Shown piece by piece: positions 44,839 through 53,063 of a stretch of 64,000 nucleotides of DNA. The translations under genes and the position numbers were made by a program. The stretch's first letter is position 1. The number at the start of each line of letters is the position of its first letter. This DNA comes from Methanosarcinaceae archaeon. Its GTDB lineage: Archaea > Halobacteriota > Methanosarcinia > Methanosarcinales > Methanosarcinaceae. The stretch lies in the NCBI GenBank assembly GCA_020055655.1, contig JAIPUR010000005.1, positions 62,001 to 126,000 on the forward strand, in the 5' to 3' direction. A model generated the notes under the pieces. That model was not told the origin of the DNA. It was given only the letters and a program-made list of their open reading frames with translations, and ran no database searches.

Positions 44839-45291
44839 TTAAATAGTATATGTTTCAGTTCCTGATACACTTTGTCCATACACACGGTAATTCCATGTAC
44901 CGGTAGCAATACCATTTGAGTTTTTAATATCGAGGTCTATTCTCCCGTTTATTGATCCGTCTGCACTATCATAGTATGGCCCGAGTGTGTAACCATCAGG
45001 TGTATAGATTGTCAGTTTGAGAGAGTCTGAGGAATCTCCCCAATTAAGATCTACATCAAGTGTAGTGATGGAAGAACTAACATATTTTGAGTGCCAGTTA
45101 GTTTCTCCCTGAGTGATAGTGTCGAATACTGCCTTTATCTGTACAATACCATCAGACTGAATATCATCATTAGAGGCTTTTGAAGGAGTTACCTTGTAGG
45201 GATTCTTATCCTTTGCTTTGTTCTCTTCAGCCATTGCACAACCGGCAAACAGCATGATTACAATCAGTATCAATCCTATTTTTTTTATCAA
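44839..45291 (-). CDS. Small secreted beta-sandwich lipoprotein-like protein
   Basis: 150 residues. The signal ends in MLFAGCAMA, with a possible lipobox Cys. The mature part (SITTLDVDLNWGDSSDSLKL, then TIYTPDGYTLGPYYDSADGS, then GTWNYRVYGQSV) resembles pre-peptidase C-terminal (PPC) beta-sandwich domains that are often found in secreted proteases. It directly precedes the membrane regulator gene and may serve as its outer sensing partner. Box copy 3 with TATATAG lies 45 nt upstream of its start codon. Confidence 0.72.
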   Translation of the reverse strand: MIKKIGLILIVIMLFAGCAMAEENKAKDKNPYKVTPSKASNDDIQSDGIVQIKAVFDTITQGETNWHSKYVSSSITTLDVDLNWGDSSDSLKLTIYTPDGYTLGPYYDSADGSINGRIDLDIKNSNGIATGTWNYRVYGQSVSGTETYTI

Positions 45292-45335
45292 TTATCTCAC
45301 CTTTTTGAGTTTGCAGCCAAAAATATGAAAATAAT

Positions 45336-45366
45336 CTATATAGCGGTTATGGCCCTATCGTCCAAC
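45336..45366 (-). promoter_or_regulatory. GGGCCAT box plus TATATAG, copy 3
   Basis: On the − strand GTTGGACGATAGGGCCATAA (45366-45347) is followed after 4 nt by TATATAG (45342-45336), upstream of the secreted protein/regulator pair. The spacing to the start is short, so unlike the protease genes this transcript has almost no leader. Confidence 0.7.
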
Positions 45367-45685
45367 TATCCGTTTTGATTCTCTTAATGCTTTTTTAGTG
45401 AGAGTTAGTGTCTGAAAAGAAGGAGTATTGATAGCACCAAGTGAGGTTGGATTTAAAAATTCACATTCTATGTTTATGAGGTTTATCCATAGGTTTCCCC
45501 TCTAACAAAAAAATTGTCATATACATGAATTCTATGCAATTGTAATTCCCAGATTTAGCAATACATGAGGTTCTTTGTAAACTCAACTAAATGAGCATTC
45601 TAGACTCAGATCTTCTGGATTTACTATCGAAAGTTCCAACTGTTATGGTGTGCCCTTTGTAAAAAACTAAAATGTAAATGTCAGG
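45367..45685. other. Intergenic stretch without visible features
   Basis: No gene, hairpin or repeat recognised. Confidence 0.4.
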
Positions 45686-46336
45686 TTATCTATGGCTCTG
45701 CAAGCCTCTGACATATCCGTTTTCATTTGCCATTGAGTATTCCTTTGAAATAAGTTTTTTAACTGTTTCATTTTCTTCGTCTATTGGTTTTCCATTTGTG
45801 CCATAATATATCAGGTAATACACGCTTTGATTCCCTCTAAATGGCTCAATGATGACTGCAAAATATCCTGATGTTTCATTACTTTCATAAAGACTGACAT
45901 TAAGCTCTGTTGGGCCATATATGGTGTTGTCATTACCTACTTCTTCAAGCTTCTCAGTAATGTCTACTGTATCATCTTGTAACTTTCCGTGTTCTTCTAG
46001 ATAATTGTATAACTCCTGCTCACCAATTTTCAAATCGTTATAATTATCAAAGTACCATACTGTCATCATGGTTCTTCTAGTATAGTTCACTGAACATGAA
46101 TATCTGGATATTGAAGGAAAATATATTGATTGGTTAACAGCTTTATTTACTAAATCAGGTGGCATGTACCAAGAGAGCATAACTTCTGGAGGAGTGGGTC
46201 CAACAGTAAAATCGTCCTCAGAATCAATTTCAATGCTGCTGCTCGTTTTATCTGGAGTCATATATAGAACTGTAAATAAAGATAAAAGTAATATGCATAA
46301 CAAAATTATTGTTTTGGATAGTTTTACCGATGACAT
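45686..46336 (-). CDS. Membrane-anchored extracellular hypothetical protein
   Basis: 216 residues from ATG 46336 (MSSVKLSKTIILL), with GAGGAAAC directly upstream. One N-terminal membrane anchor (TIILLCILLLSLFTVLYM) is followed by an acidic outer domain (VMLSWYMPPDLVNKAVNQSI and YSCSVNYTRRTMMTVWYFDN). The start lies 32 nt after the stop of the C39-like peptidase gene, so they are probably co-transcribed, and it may be an accessory or inhibitor for that peptidase. No family was recognised. Confidence 0.65.
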   Translation of the reverse strand: MSSVKLSKTIILLCILLLSLFTVLYMTPDKTSSSIEIDSEDDFTVGPTPPEVMLSWYMPPDLVNKAVNQSIYFPSISRYSCSVNYTRRTMMTVWYFDNYNDLKIGEQELYNYLEEHGKLQDDTVDITEKLEEVGNDNTIYGPTELNVSLYESNETSGYFAVIIEPFRGNQSVYYLIYYGTNGKPIDEENETVKKLISKEYSMANENGYVRGLQSHR

Positions 46337-46368
46337 GTTTCCTCGTTTGTTATAAAAAAGGGAGAGAT

Positions 46369-47568
46369 TTAAGGTCTCACCCAAGTTGCTTTAGCATCAT
46401 CCCAATTTCCAAAAGTTATGTAATGATGATTTTCTCCAGACCATCCATCGTGTAGGAACAAATAATCAGTAGTGCCTTCAGAATATCCTATACATGTAAC
46501 AGCATGATTTCCATATGGGCTAGTACGACCACTTCCTATTCCTCCATCCTGCATATTTAATACGAACGGTCTACTTGCATCAATTTCAGTCATAGTTTCC
46601 GACATAAATACATTGTCATCATTTACGGCATTGAAGTTTGAATAACCATTATCATCACAAACTTCTTCAATACCATCGTCAACCATTGAAACTGTTGTTG
46701 AACCACCACTTGTACCCATAGCATCTGCTAAATCATTAATTAAAGTATTTCCAGAAGGGAATGATGAATATCCATGCCCATCCCAATATCCAAGAACCAT
46801 AGCACCTGCCGCTGGTGCACACCCAGCAACATTAGCAAGTTCATATGGTACTTCATAAATATATCCTATACTTGATGTTCTAACCACTGGTGATTCTAAT
46901 ACTGTATTTTTATTCATCCTTGATTCAAGGTCAATCCAAGAAGTCTGAATATCCTGCATTTTTAATGATTTAGCAGAATCCAATTTCATCTCCGAATGTT
47001 TAATGTCAGAAAAATCTGTTACTTTCTGTGTGACAAGATCTACAAAAATTTGCTTATCTGTTTTATTCGTTATATCATTCGCTTTGTATCCTGTGTAATA
47101 AAATGTTGCACCCCCATAAACAGGTATACTTTCAGCAATATCCACTGTTAAACTCTTCCTAGTAGCATATTTTGTTACAAGATTATTGGCCACCTTTTCT
47201 TTTTCAGAGATCATCTGCGGTAATTTTCCTTTTGAAAATTCGAGTATTGGATAATTATCTTTTGTTGCAGAAATTAAAATATATCCCTGATACTCATTAT
47301 TTTTAATAACATCAAATGCATATGCTGTTATGTCGCCATTGAAATCATAGTATGTAATTACGTGCTCGGCAGAAGCACCATTCCAGTCAGCAAGCTCAGA
47401 AATTGTATTTGATAGTTCTATTGTATAAAATAATGCAATTTCTTCTCCGTCTTCTATGCTTAGTATACTACTTTTCTTATCATTTGTCCCGGCTAAGGCA
47501 ATACTTGATGCAGATATTATCATTAGTGCAACAAGTAATAGAACAAAAGTATTTTTTAATGTCTTCAT
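46369..47568 (-). CDS. C39-like secreted cysteine peptidase
   Basis: 399 residues, the intact paralogue of the frameshifted gene at 40080. A signal peptide (LLLVALMIISASSIALA), a prodomain of about 180 residues (YQGYILISATKDNYPILEFS) and a catalytic domain with Cys in VAGCAPAAGAMVLGYWDGHG and His in GNHAVTCIGYSEGTTDYLFL then HDGW. It is probably a streptopain/C39-like peptidase secreted as a zymogen. It has the conserved 180-nt leader and box copy 4. Confidence 0.8.
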   Translation of the reverse strand: MKTLKNTFVLLLVALMIISASSIALAGTNDKKSSILSIEDGEEIALFYTIELSNTISELADWNGASAEHVITYYDFNGDITAYAFDVIKNNEYQGYILISATKDNYPILEFSKGKLPQMISEKEKVANNLVTKYATRKSLTVDIAESIPVYGGATFYYTGYKANDITNKTDKQIFVDLVTQKVTDFSDIKHSEMKLDSAKSLKMQDIQTSWIDLESRMNKNTVLESPVVRTSSIGYIYEVPYELANVAGCAPAAGAMVLGYWDGHGYSSFPSGNTLINDLADAMGTSGGSTTVSMVDDGIEEVCDDNGYSNFNAVNDDNVFMSETMTEIDASRPFVLNMQDGGIGSGRTSPYGNHAVTCIGYSEGTTDYLFLHDGWSGENHHYITFGNWDDAKATWVRP

Positions 47569-47723
47569 TCCTTCTTTACCTCATCTCTAATTACTCCAGA
47601 GGCAAGATACGTAAGCTTTAAACATCATCAGATCCAACATTCTCTTGCCTTCGGGCATTCTGGAGTTCAAGCAGACTCTAAAAATTCAGTTTGAACTCCG
47701 TCACATATTATTGTAATGTGATA
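47569..47723 (-). promoter_or_regulatory. Conserved structured mRNA leader A
   Basis: In transcript order: P1 TCACAT/ATGTGA (47721-47716 with 47706-47701), P2 GGAGTTCAA/TTGAACTCC (47699-47691 with 47670-47662), then a long stem made of TCTGGAG/CTCCAGA (47659-47665 with 47594-47600) and TCTTGCC/GGCAAGA (47643-47649 with 47601-47607). The GGAG of P2 is also needed for the long stem, so the two are exclusive. The long stem ends 26 nt before the start codon. Leaders B (52136) and C (55476) have the same plan. Confidence 0.65.
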
Positions 47724-47744
47724 TAAGACAATTTTACTTGACTT

Positions 47745-47774
47745 TATTAACGCTTTATGGCCCTATCGTCCAAC
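47745..47774 (-). promoter_or_regulatory. GGGCCAT box plus TTAATA, copy 4
   Basis: GTTGGACGATAGGGCCATAAA in the − direction (47774-47754), then TTAATA (47750-47745). A transcript start about 24 nt on would fall right at P1 of leader A. Divergent from copy 5, 34 bp away. Confidence 0.75.
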
Positions 47775-47808
47775 TAAAACATACTTAAATATTTTTAGAT
47801 TTAGTCAA

Positions 47809-47950
47809 TTGGATAACAGGGCCATAGAGACTTAATAGAAATGACTCTACTTAGACTTGAAAAGATCTTTCAGGATATTTTATCTCACGAGTTTGCACAA
47901 CGGGAGTTTCTTGAAAGTGGGTCCTTATATCTCTGGAAGTATCTTTTCAC
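47809..47950 (+). repeat. Direct repeat, left copy, with box copy 5
   Basis: 142 bp nearly repeated at 49723-49865. It begins with a variant box (TTGGATAACAGGGCCATAGA, TTAATA at 47832-47837) and contains the short frame at 47841. The two copies flank the AAA ATPase gene. Confidence 0.7.
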
Positions 47951-47954
47951 CTGA
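47841..47954 (+). CDS. Short ORF of 37 codons in the direct repeat
   Basis: Reads MTLLRLEKIFQDILSHEFAQ and then REFLESGSLYLWKYLFT before TGA 47952-47954. The second repeat copy keeps the first 12 codons (MMLLRLEKIFQD) and then is out of frame and stops. It may be an N-terminal scrap of a former gene. The TATA-like TTAATA lies only 4 nt before the ATG, too close for a normal transcript, so translation from this ATG is doubtful. Confidence 0.3.
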   Translation: MTLLRLEKIFQDILSHEFAQREFLESGSLYLWKYLFT

Positions 47955-48112
47955 CAATCTCCAAATTAATGTTCATAGAGTTCATTGTCCGTTAAGATCA
48001 TCAATTATGATTAGAAATAATTCAGAAAATAACAGATTATAATCTACAAAAACACGTCATATCGACGATTATAATCGATGATTATATTTAGATTGAAAGA
48101 TAAGTAAGACAC

Positions 48113-49393
48113 ATGGAACGAATAATAGAGGATGTACTGGAAAAGCAGAATCCATGGTGGTTCGGAAAAAGTTACAGTACAGGCATTGCTCGTCTCCAAT
48201 ATTATCCACGCTTATCCACATATCTAGCTACTGAAGAGATACTGCTCATACTCGGTGCGAGAAGGACGGGCAAATCAACTCTTATATATCAGTTGATCAG
48301 CGGTCTTGAACTATCTGAAGAAGAGATGGAATCGATACTGTATTTGAACCTTGATGAACCCGTGTTCCAAAGTCAGGCAGAACGCGCTGATCTTCTTTCC
48401 GGCATTATTGATGAATATATTGTATCAACGAAAAAAGAAAAGTATTACATTTTCCTTGATGAGGTCCAGAACTTTAAATACTGGACCCAGACACTGAAAA
48501 CATTATACGATACTGACAAACGCTTGAAATTTGTATTGACAGGTTCTACCTCATCTTTACTTAAAAAGAATACCATCACGCGACTCTCGGGGAGATATCT
48601 TGCTTTAACTATTTTTCCATTAACTTTCAAAGAACATCTGAATTTTAAAGGACTCAAAAGACCGACTTCAACCGAAAAAAAACTGGAGTTTGAAGAATAT
48701 CTCAGGCATGGGTCATTTCCCAGAATATCGCTGGAAAAAGACAGTGAGATAAAAGAAGAGCTTTTGAAGAACTACTATGAGACTATATATCTGAAAGATA
48801 TTATCTTTCCCCATAAATTAAGGAATAACAGAGACGTAATAAACCTGCTCTATTTCGTCATCTCAAATATCGGTAAACCTTTTTCATATAAAAGCATGGC
48901 AAATGTCTTGGAAATATCAGCAGATACTGTTAAGGAGTATCTGAGCTATGCAGAAGACTCATACCTACTATATTCTATCAACAAATTCGACTTCTCCCTC
49001 AGGAAACAACTCGCAAATCCGAAGAAGATCTATTGTCTTGATACAGGTTTGATCAATGCTGTATCTTTCAAGTTCTCAGAGAATTATGGCAGACTGCTTG
49101 AGAACATGGTATTCATAGAACTTATCAGGCGACAAAATGAAGTATACTATCACAAAGGGACATATGAGTGTGATTTTCTGATAAAGGTGGACAACAAGAT
49201 AACGAATGCCATACAAGTAACAAAGGAACTTGATCCGCATAACAAAAAACGTGAACTTGAAGGTCTACTGGAAGCAATGAGAACATATGATCTGCATGAA
49301 GGGATTATACTTACCAAGGATACCGAAAATCTTATAGAAATGGATGAAAGAACAATCTTTGTGAAGCCTGTATGGAAATGGTTACTTGAGTGA
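48113..49393 (+). CDS. AAA_14/DUF4143 ATPase
   Basis: 426 residues. Walker A LILGARRTGKSTLIYQLIS (about 44-62), Walker B KYYIFLDEVQNFKYW, sensor VLTGSTSSLLKKN, then the DUF4143 C-terminal region (PKKIYCLDTGLINAVSFKFS, a PD-(D/E)XK-like core YECDFLIKV). These proteins are widespread in archaea, often variable in the genome, with a role that is not established. The gene lies between two direct repeats (47809-47950 and 49723-49865), consistent with acquisition as a unit. Confidence 0.87.
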   Translation: MERIIEDVLEKQNPWWFGKSYSTGIARLQYYPRLSTYLATEEILLILGARRTGKSTLIYQLISGLELSEEEMESILYLNLDEPVFQSQAERADLLSGIIDEYIVSTKKEKYYIFLDEVQNFKYWTQTLKTLYDTDKRLKFVLTGSTSSLLKKNTITRLSGRYLALTIFPLTFKEHLNFKGLKRPTSTEKKLEFEEYLRHGSFPRISLEKDSEIKEELLKNYYETIYLKDIIFPHKLRNNRDVINLLYFVISNIGKPFSYKSMANVLEISADTVKEYLSYAEDSYLLYSINKFDFSLRKQLANPKKIYCLDTGLINAVSFKFSENYGRLLENMVFIELIRRQNEVYYHKGTYECDFLIKVDNKITNAIQVTKELDPHNKKRELEGLLEAMRTYDLHEGIILTKDTENLIEMDERTIFVKPVWKWLLE

Positions 49394-49407
49394 GAAGAAC
49401 GAGTATA

Positions 49408-49594
49408 TAGAGACTGTCGGAAAAGTCTACCAGCAGAACTTTTTTAGCCAATTTTCACAGAAAAACCTAAACATGTCTTTATGTATTAATCTTTAATGTG
49501 CCTATAGATACCGATTATAATTTTAAACACACATATTTTATTCACTGTACATATGACTAAATTTAATATGTTATGACTTTTCCAACAGTCTCTA
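49408..49594. mobile_element. MITE-like element with 20-bp inverted ends
   Basis: TAGAGACTGTCGGAAAAGTC (49408-49427) and its inverted partner (49575-49594, one mismatch) enclose 147 bp without coding capacity. The end sequence is of the type used by IS1182/IS5-group elements. It starts 15 nt after the ATPase gene. It is non-autonomous; no target duplication was identified. Confidence 0.6.
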
Positions 49595-49721
49595 TCAATG
49601 TGGATGAACTTATCTAAATTAGATTGGAAATCGTTATAGTACATATACATTTTTCTACAAAATAGTGGACCGTGGTGGTATTTTAGGTAATATATGTAGG
49701 ATAATTTATGAGGATCTAACA

Positions 49722-49865
49722 GTTGGATGATAGGGCCATAGAGCCTTAATAGGAATGATGCTACTTAGACTTGAAAAGATCTTTCAGGATATGTCTATCT
49801 CATGAATTTGCACAACAGAAGCTTCTTGAAAGTAGCTTCTTATATCTCTGGAAGTATCTTTTCAC
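49722..49865 (+). repeat. Direct repeat, right copy, with box copy 6
   Basis: TTGGATGATAGGGCCATAGA and TTAATA (49746-49751), then the degenerate short ORF (ATG 49755). It is roughly 85-90 percent like 47809-47950. It is followed 38 nt later by the first ftr fragment. Confidence 0.7.
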
Positions 49866-49903
49866 TTTAAAGCATAGAGAAATGAAGTATTATTCACAAT
49901 ATT

Positions 49904-50041
49904 GACGAGGATGCTATCCAGAAAGCAACAAAGGCAGGTATCGAAGCAGCTATCGCAGTTCCTGGTGTTTCAAAAATCACTGCAGGAAACTACGGCGGAA
50001 AGCTCGGTAAGTACCAGTTCCACCTGAAAGACCTCGTTTGA
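49904..50041 (+). pseudogene. ftr: ftr fragment 1 (last 45 codons)
   Basis: The open frame reads DEDAIQKATKAGIEAAIAVP, then GVSKITAGNYGGKLGKYQFH and LKDLV before TGA. This is the C-terminus of formylmethanofuran:tetrahydromethanopterin formyltransferase. The other about 250 residues and the promoter are absent. T-rich sequence follows the stop. It is more diverged (KATKAG, VPG) than fragments 2 and 3. Confidence 0.88.
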
Positions 50042-50091
50042 GGGTCTTTCTTTTTTCTTTATCTTTTTTGTTTTTCGATTATCGACCAAAT

Positions 50092-50937
50092 TTACCTTCT
50101 AATTCTAATCAACACCAACATACATAGAACGAGCATAAACGAAGTGAAACTAGGACTTTCCTCAGTAGGAGGGTCATGCAGTATGAAGACTACTGGAATA
50201 TCACTAATACCTTCTTTTTCATAATGCTCTGCAATTATTTGATATACTTCATCTATTGAAGAATCAGTTATTTTATCAGGGGTGTTATTATTGACTCCTA
50301 CTTCAATGTATCCACTATATCTCTTAAAACCATATGATAGTAGGAGACCTCCCTGTGAAGCATAGAATTGGTCCAACTCTTTGATACGTCGTGCCTCAAA
50401 AACATCATCAGACCATTTCATCCATTCATCTTCGTTTTCAAATGTGGGCACTGTTCCACGAGCTGCTACAAAATCAGAATCTTTCTTTATATTTTCAAAT
50501 GTATGCGTATCGTATTCAAATGTCAGATCTTCTTCATCTTCTGCCCACAAAAAAACTACCGGTACATCACTTATGCCACTGTTCTCTTCGCAATAAGATT
50601 CAATTTTTTGATATATTTCATCAATTTGTGAATCATTGATTTCTTTCTTATAGGCAGATTTGAGATATATGGTTAATACTCCATTTCTGTTTCCAATACT
50701 TTTTATGGACTCGTCAAAGTTGTCGTATATAGGAGAAGTGATATTTAGCCAGCAATCTTGAATTACACTTTTCCATTCCTGATCTATAGTGTCAGGCAAG
50801 TTTCCTCGGCTAGCTATAAAATGAAAGTCATCTGTATATTCTTCAAATGAATTGGTTGCTGCACTTGCATAGCCAGATGATAATAAGATTGCTAAAATAA
50901 TAACCGCAATATTCCCAATTATGTTTTTTTTAACCAT
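50092..50937 (-). CDS. Membrane-anchored tandem protease-propeptide-like protein
   Basis: About 281 residues from ATG 50937. A signal peptide (IAVIILAILLSSGYASA), two copies of one domain (TDDFHFIASRGNLPDTIDQE to GISDVPVVFLW, and KKDSDFVAARGTVPTFENED to GISDIPVVFIL), then a C-terminal membrane helix with an Arg-rich end (PSFTSFMLVLCMLVLIRIRR), resembling a PGF-CTERM variant. The same domain is the propeptide of the chymotrypsin-like protease encoded just upstream (ESNVVETRGDVPEIKEDKEK to GISDIPVVFRI). It may therefore be an anchored inhibitor or folding helper of that protease; this is inference. Confidence 0.72.
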   Translation of the reverse strand: MVKKNIIGNIAVIILAILLSSGYASAATNSFEEYTDDFHFIASRGNLPDTIDQEWKSVIQDCWLNITSPIYDNFDESIKSIGNRNGVLTIYLKSAYKKEINDSQIDEIYQKIESYCEENSGISDVPVVFLWAEDEEDLTFEYDTHTFENIKKDSDFVAARGTVPTFENEDEWMKWSDDVFEARRIKELDQFYASQGGLLLSYGFKRYSGYIEVGVNNNTPDKITDSSIDEVYQIIAEHYEKEGISDIPVVFILHDPPTEESPSFTSFMLVLCMLVLIRIRR

Positions 50938-51047
50938 TTTATCGCATCCACACAAAATCATCAATTAATAAAAATATCAAAGAGTTTAAAAAAATGCCAA
51001 ATTATACTATGATAATTTGGCTTAAAAAAATGCTCATTGGTTATGCA

Positions 51048-52135
51048 TCAGGCAATTATAGGTTCAACATCTAAATCTGCAATAATACCACTTACTGGTG
51101 AAAATTCAGCTAGATCCGTAACGTCCGACGTGTATACCAACTATATCAATCTCACTTCCATATTTTTTAAAGATTGTTTCCCCGCTGTCTCCTGAATCAG
51201 AGTCATAGCTAGCAAGGAACTGATCATGTAAGGTTCCAAAATAACTACTGGATTTATCGTCATAGTCATCGGTAACATATCCATATGTAAGGCCAGTTTC
51301 TTCACCTGATCTATAGACTTTACTGCCTAAAGAAGGGTCATAGTAATCGTGTACTTCCCGTACGTCATTTGTATCATCATAGTAAACTTCTGGATCTACA
51401 TTGCTATATTTTACCCAAGCAGAATCTGAAAAGTACCCGCCTATGAGAGTAACATCTGCGACTAGAGCTCCTGCTTGGAAGATGTTACCCCCCATAATTT
51501 TCAGCATCAACAGCAGCATGACCTGCCATTACAAAACCTTCATTTCCATCATCATCAACTGCTGTAAAGCATATTGTTGAATCAGTTGTTAGCAAATCTG
51601 TAATTTTAATTCCGCCAATTATAGGTCTCCAGTAAGATGAACGAGATTCAAGAACTTCTTTTTCTCCTATCCTAAAGACAACTGGAATATCCGATATTCC
51701 TTCCTTAGTAGCATGTGAATTGATGATGTTATAGAACTTTTCAGTAGTATCAGCATCTATATTTTTATCTAATTCAGGGTCAAATTCTACAAATAAATAA
51801 CCTCCGTAATTAGTTCCAAAGCCAACCAGAGGACCTCCATATTCTTTCATATAAGGGTGAAGCTCACTTTCAGAAATGTGGATGCAGTCTTTTAGCGTAT
51901 TCAACCACTCTATTTTTTCTTTATCCTCTTTAATTTCAGGTACATCCCCACGAGTTTCTACTACATTTGATTCTACTTTTAGCGTTTCAAATGTATTTGT
52001 CCCATAGTCCGGGAAATAGTACTCATCCTCAGTCAGTTCATCTTGAGTTGAATCTGTTGATTCAGCTCCTGCGTATCCCACAAGCATGATTAATACTACA
52101 AACATGCTCAAGAATATTGAAAATGTTTTTTTCAT
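51048..52135 (-). pseudogene. Chymotrypsin-like (S1) secreted protease, frameshifted
   Basis: Frame 1 (52135-51485) has a signal peptide, a propeptide and the start of the protease with the His in GFVMAGHAAVDAENYGG. It stops at a run of six G (C6 at 51488-51493 on the + strand). One G fewer would continue as NIFQAGALVADVTLIGGYFS, with the Asp in SDSAWVKYSN and Ser in SDSGDSGETIF. Near 51118 a second shift leads to DLAEFSPVSGIIADLDVEP, ending at 51048. All triad residues survive, so the loss is recent. Leader B and box copy 7 lie upstream. Confidence 0.8.
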
Positions 52136-52290
52136 TCTTTTTTTACTTCTTTCATTTTACTCCCAAGACAAGATTACGCAAACTTTAAACATCATCAAAC
52201 CCAACACAAACCTTGCCTTCGGGCTTTCTGGAGTTCAAGCAGACTCTGAAAATTCAGTTTGAACTCCAATACACATTATTATAATGTGAT
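52136..52290 (-). promoter_or_regulatory. Conserved structured mRNA leader B
   Basis: Same plan as leader A: P1 CACATTA/TAATGTG (52288-52272), P2 GGAGTTCAA/TTGAACTCC (52267-52230), and a long stem in which the transcript's GGCAAG pairs with CUUGUC through one G-U wobble that exists only in the RNA sense. Spacing from TTAATA to the start codon is 178 nt, against 177 in A and C. Confidence 0.65.
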
Positions 52291-52312
52291 GTAATACAAT
52301 TTTACTTGACTT

Positions 52313-52342
52313 TATTAACGCTTTATGGCCTTATCATCCAAC
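52313..52342 (-). promoter_or_regulatory. GGGCCAT box plus TTAATA, copy 7
   Basis: GTTGGATGATAAGGCCATAAA on the − strand (52342-52322), then TTAATA (52318-52313), upstream of the S1 protease gene. Confidence 0.75.
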
Positions 52343-52430
52343 TATAAATTATGATTCTCTACTCAACAATCCAACAGTTTTTATCATTCAACCAATAATT
52401 TAAACTGAATGACGTGAGCACAAATTATCA

Positions 52431-53033
52431 AAAGCAGGTATTGAAAAGTTCGTAGGTCCTGATGAGACTCCTGATGGAAGACCTGGTGTATATGTCCAGT
52501 TCTGCACCTTCGGATACGAATCACTTGAACACCAGCTCCTTGAGAGACTCGGACAGTGTGTACTCACAGCTCCAACAACAGCAGTCTTCAACGGACTTCC
52601 AGATGCTGAGAAGCAGATGAATGTTGGTTTCAAACTCAAGTTCTTCGGTGACAGCCAGATGACAGCACTCACAGCAGCAGAAGTTGCAGTGGATGCTATC
52701 CAGGCAATGGACGGTACAATCACTCCATTCCTAGGAGGAATCGTTGCTAGTGGTTCCAAACCAGGATTCAACAACTACAAGTTCATGAAGGCAACTGCAA
52801 ACGAAAAGTTCTGCCCATCCATCAGGGACAAGGTAGAAGGCACCAAGATCCCAGAAGGCGTAAAAGCAGTTTACGAACTCGTTATCAACGGTCTCGATGA
52901 AGACTCAATCCAGGCAGCAATGAAAGCTGGTGTGGAAGCTGCTACCGCAGTTGCCGGTATCTCAAAGGTCACAGCAGGAAACTACGGTGGAAAGCTCGGT
53001 AAATACCAGTTCCACCTGAAAGACCTCATCTGA
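52431..53033 (+). pseudogene. ftr: ftr fragment 2, N-terminally cut, with internal deletion
   Basis: Open from AGIEKFVGPDETPDGRPGVY to the normal end KYQFHLKDLI. About 53 N-terminal residues are missing. Within it, VGFKLKFF is joined directly to GDSQMTALTAA, leaving out about 43 residues that in the intact enzyme lie between KLKFF and NFFIFGDSQ; the short TTCTTC-type similarity at the joint suggests deletion between repeats. No start or promoter suits it. Just upstream, ATGACGTGAGCACAAAT (52408-52424) looks like a ruined box copy. Confidence 0.88.
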
Positions 53034-53063
53034 GGTTCTCACTTTTTTCATATTTTTTCTTTT

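Noticed and set aside
52400-52774. − strand frames over the ftr fragments
   Set aside because: The + strand encodes recognisable Ftr sequence; the − strand frames are shadows.
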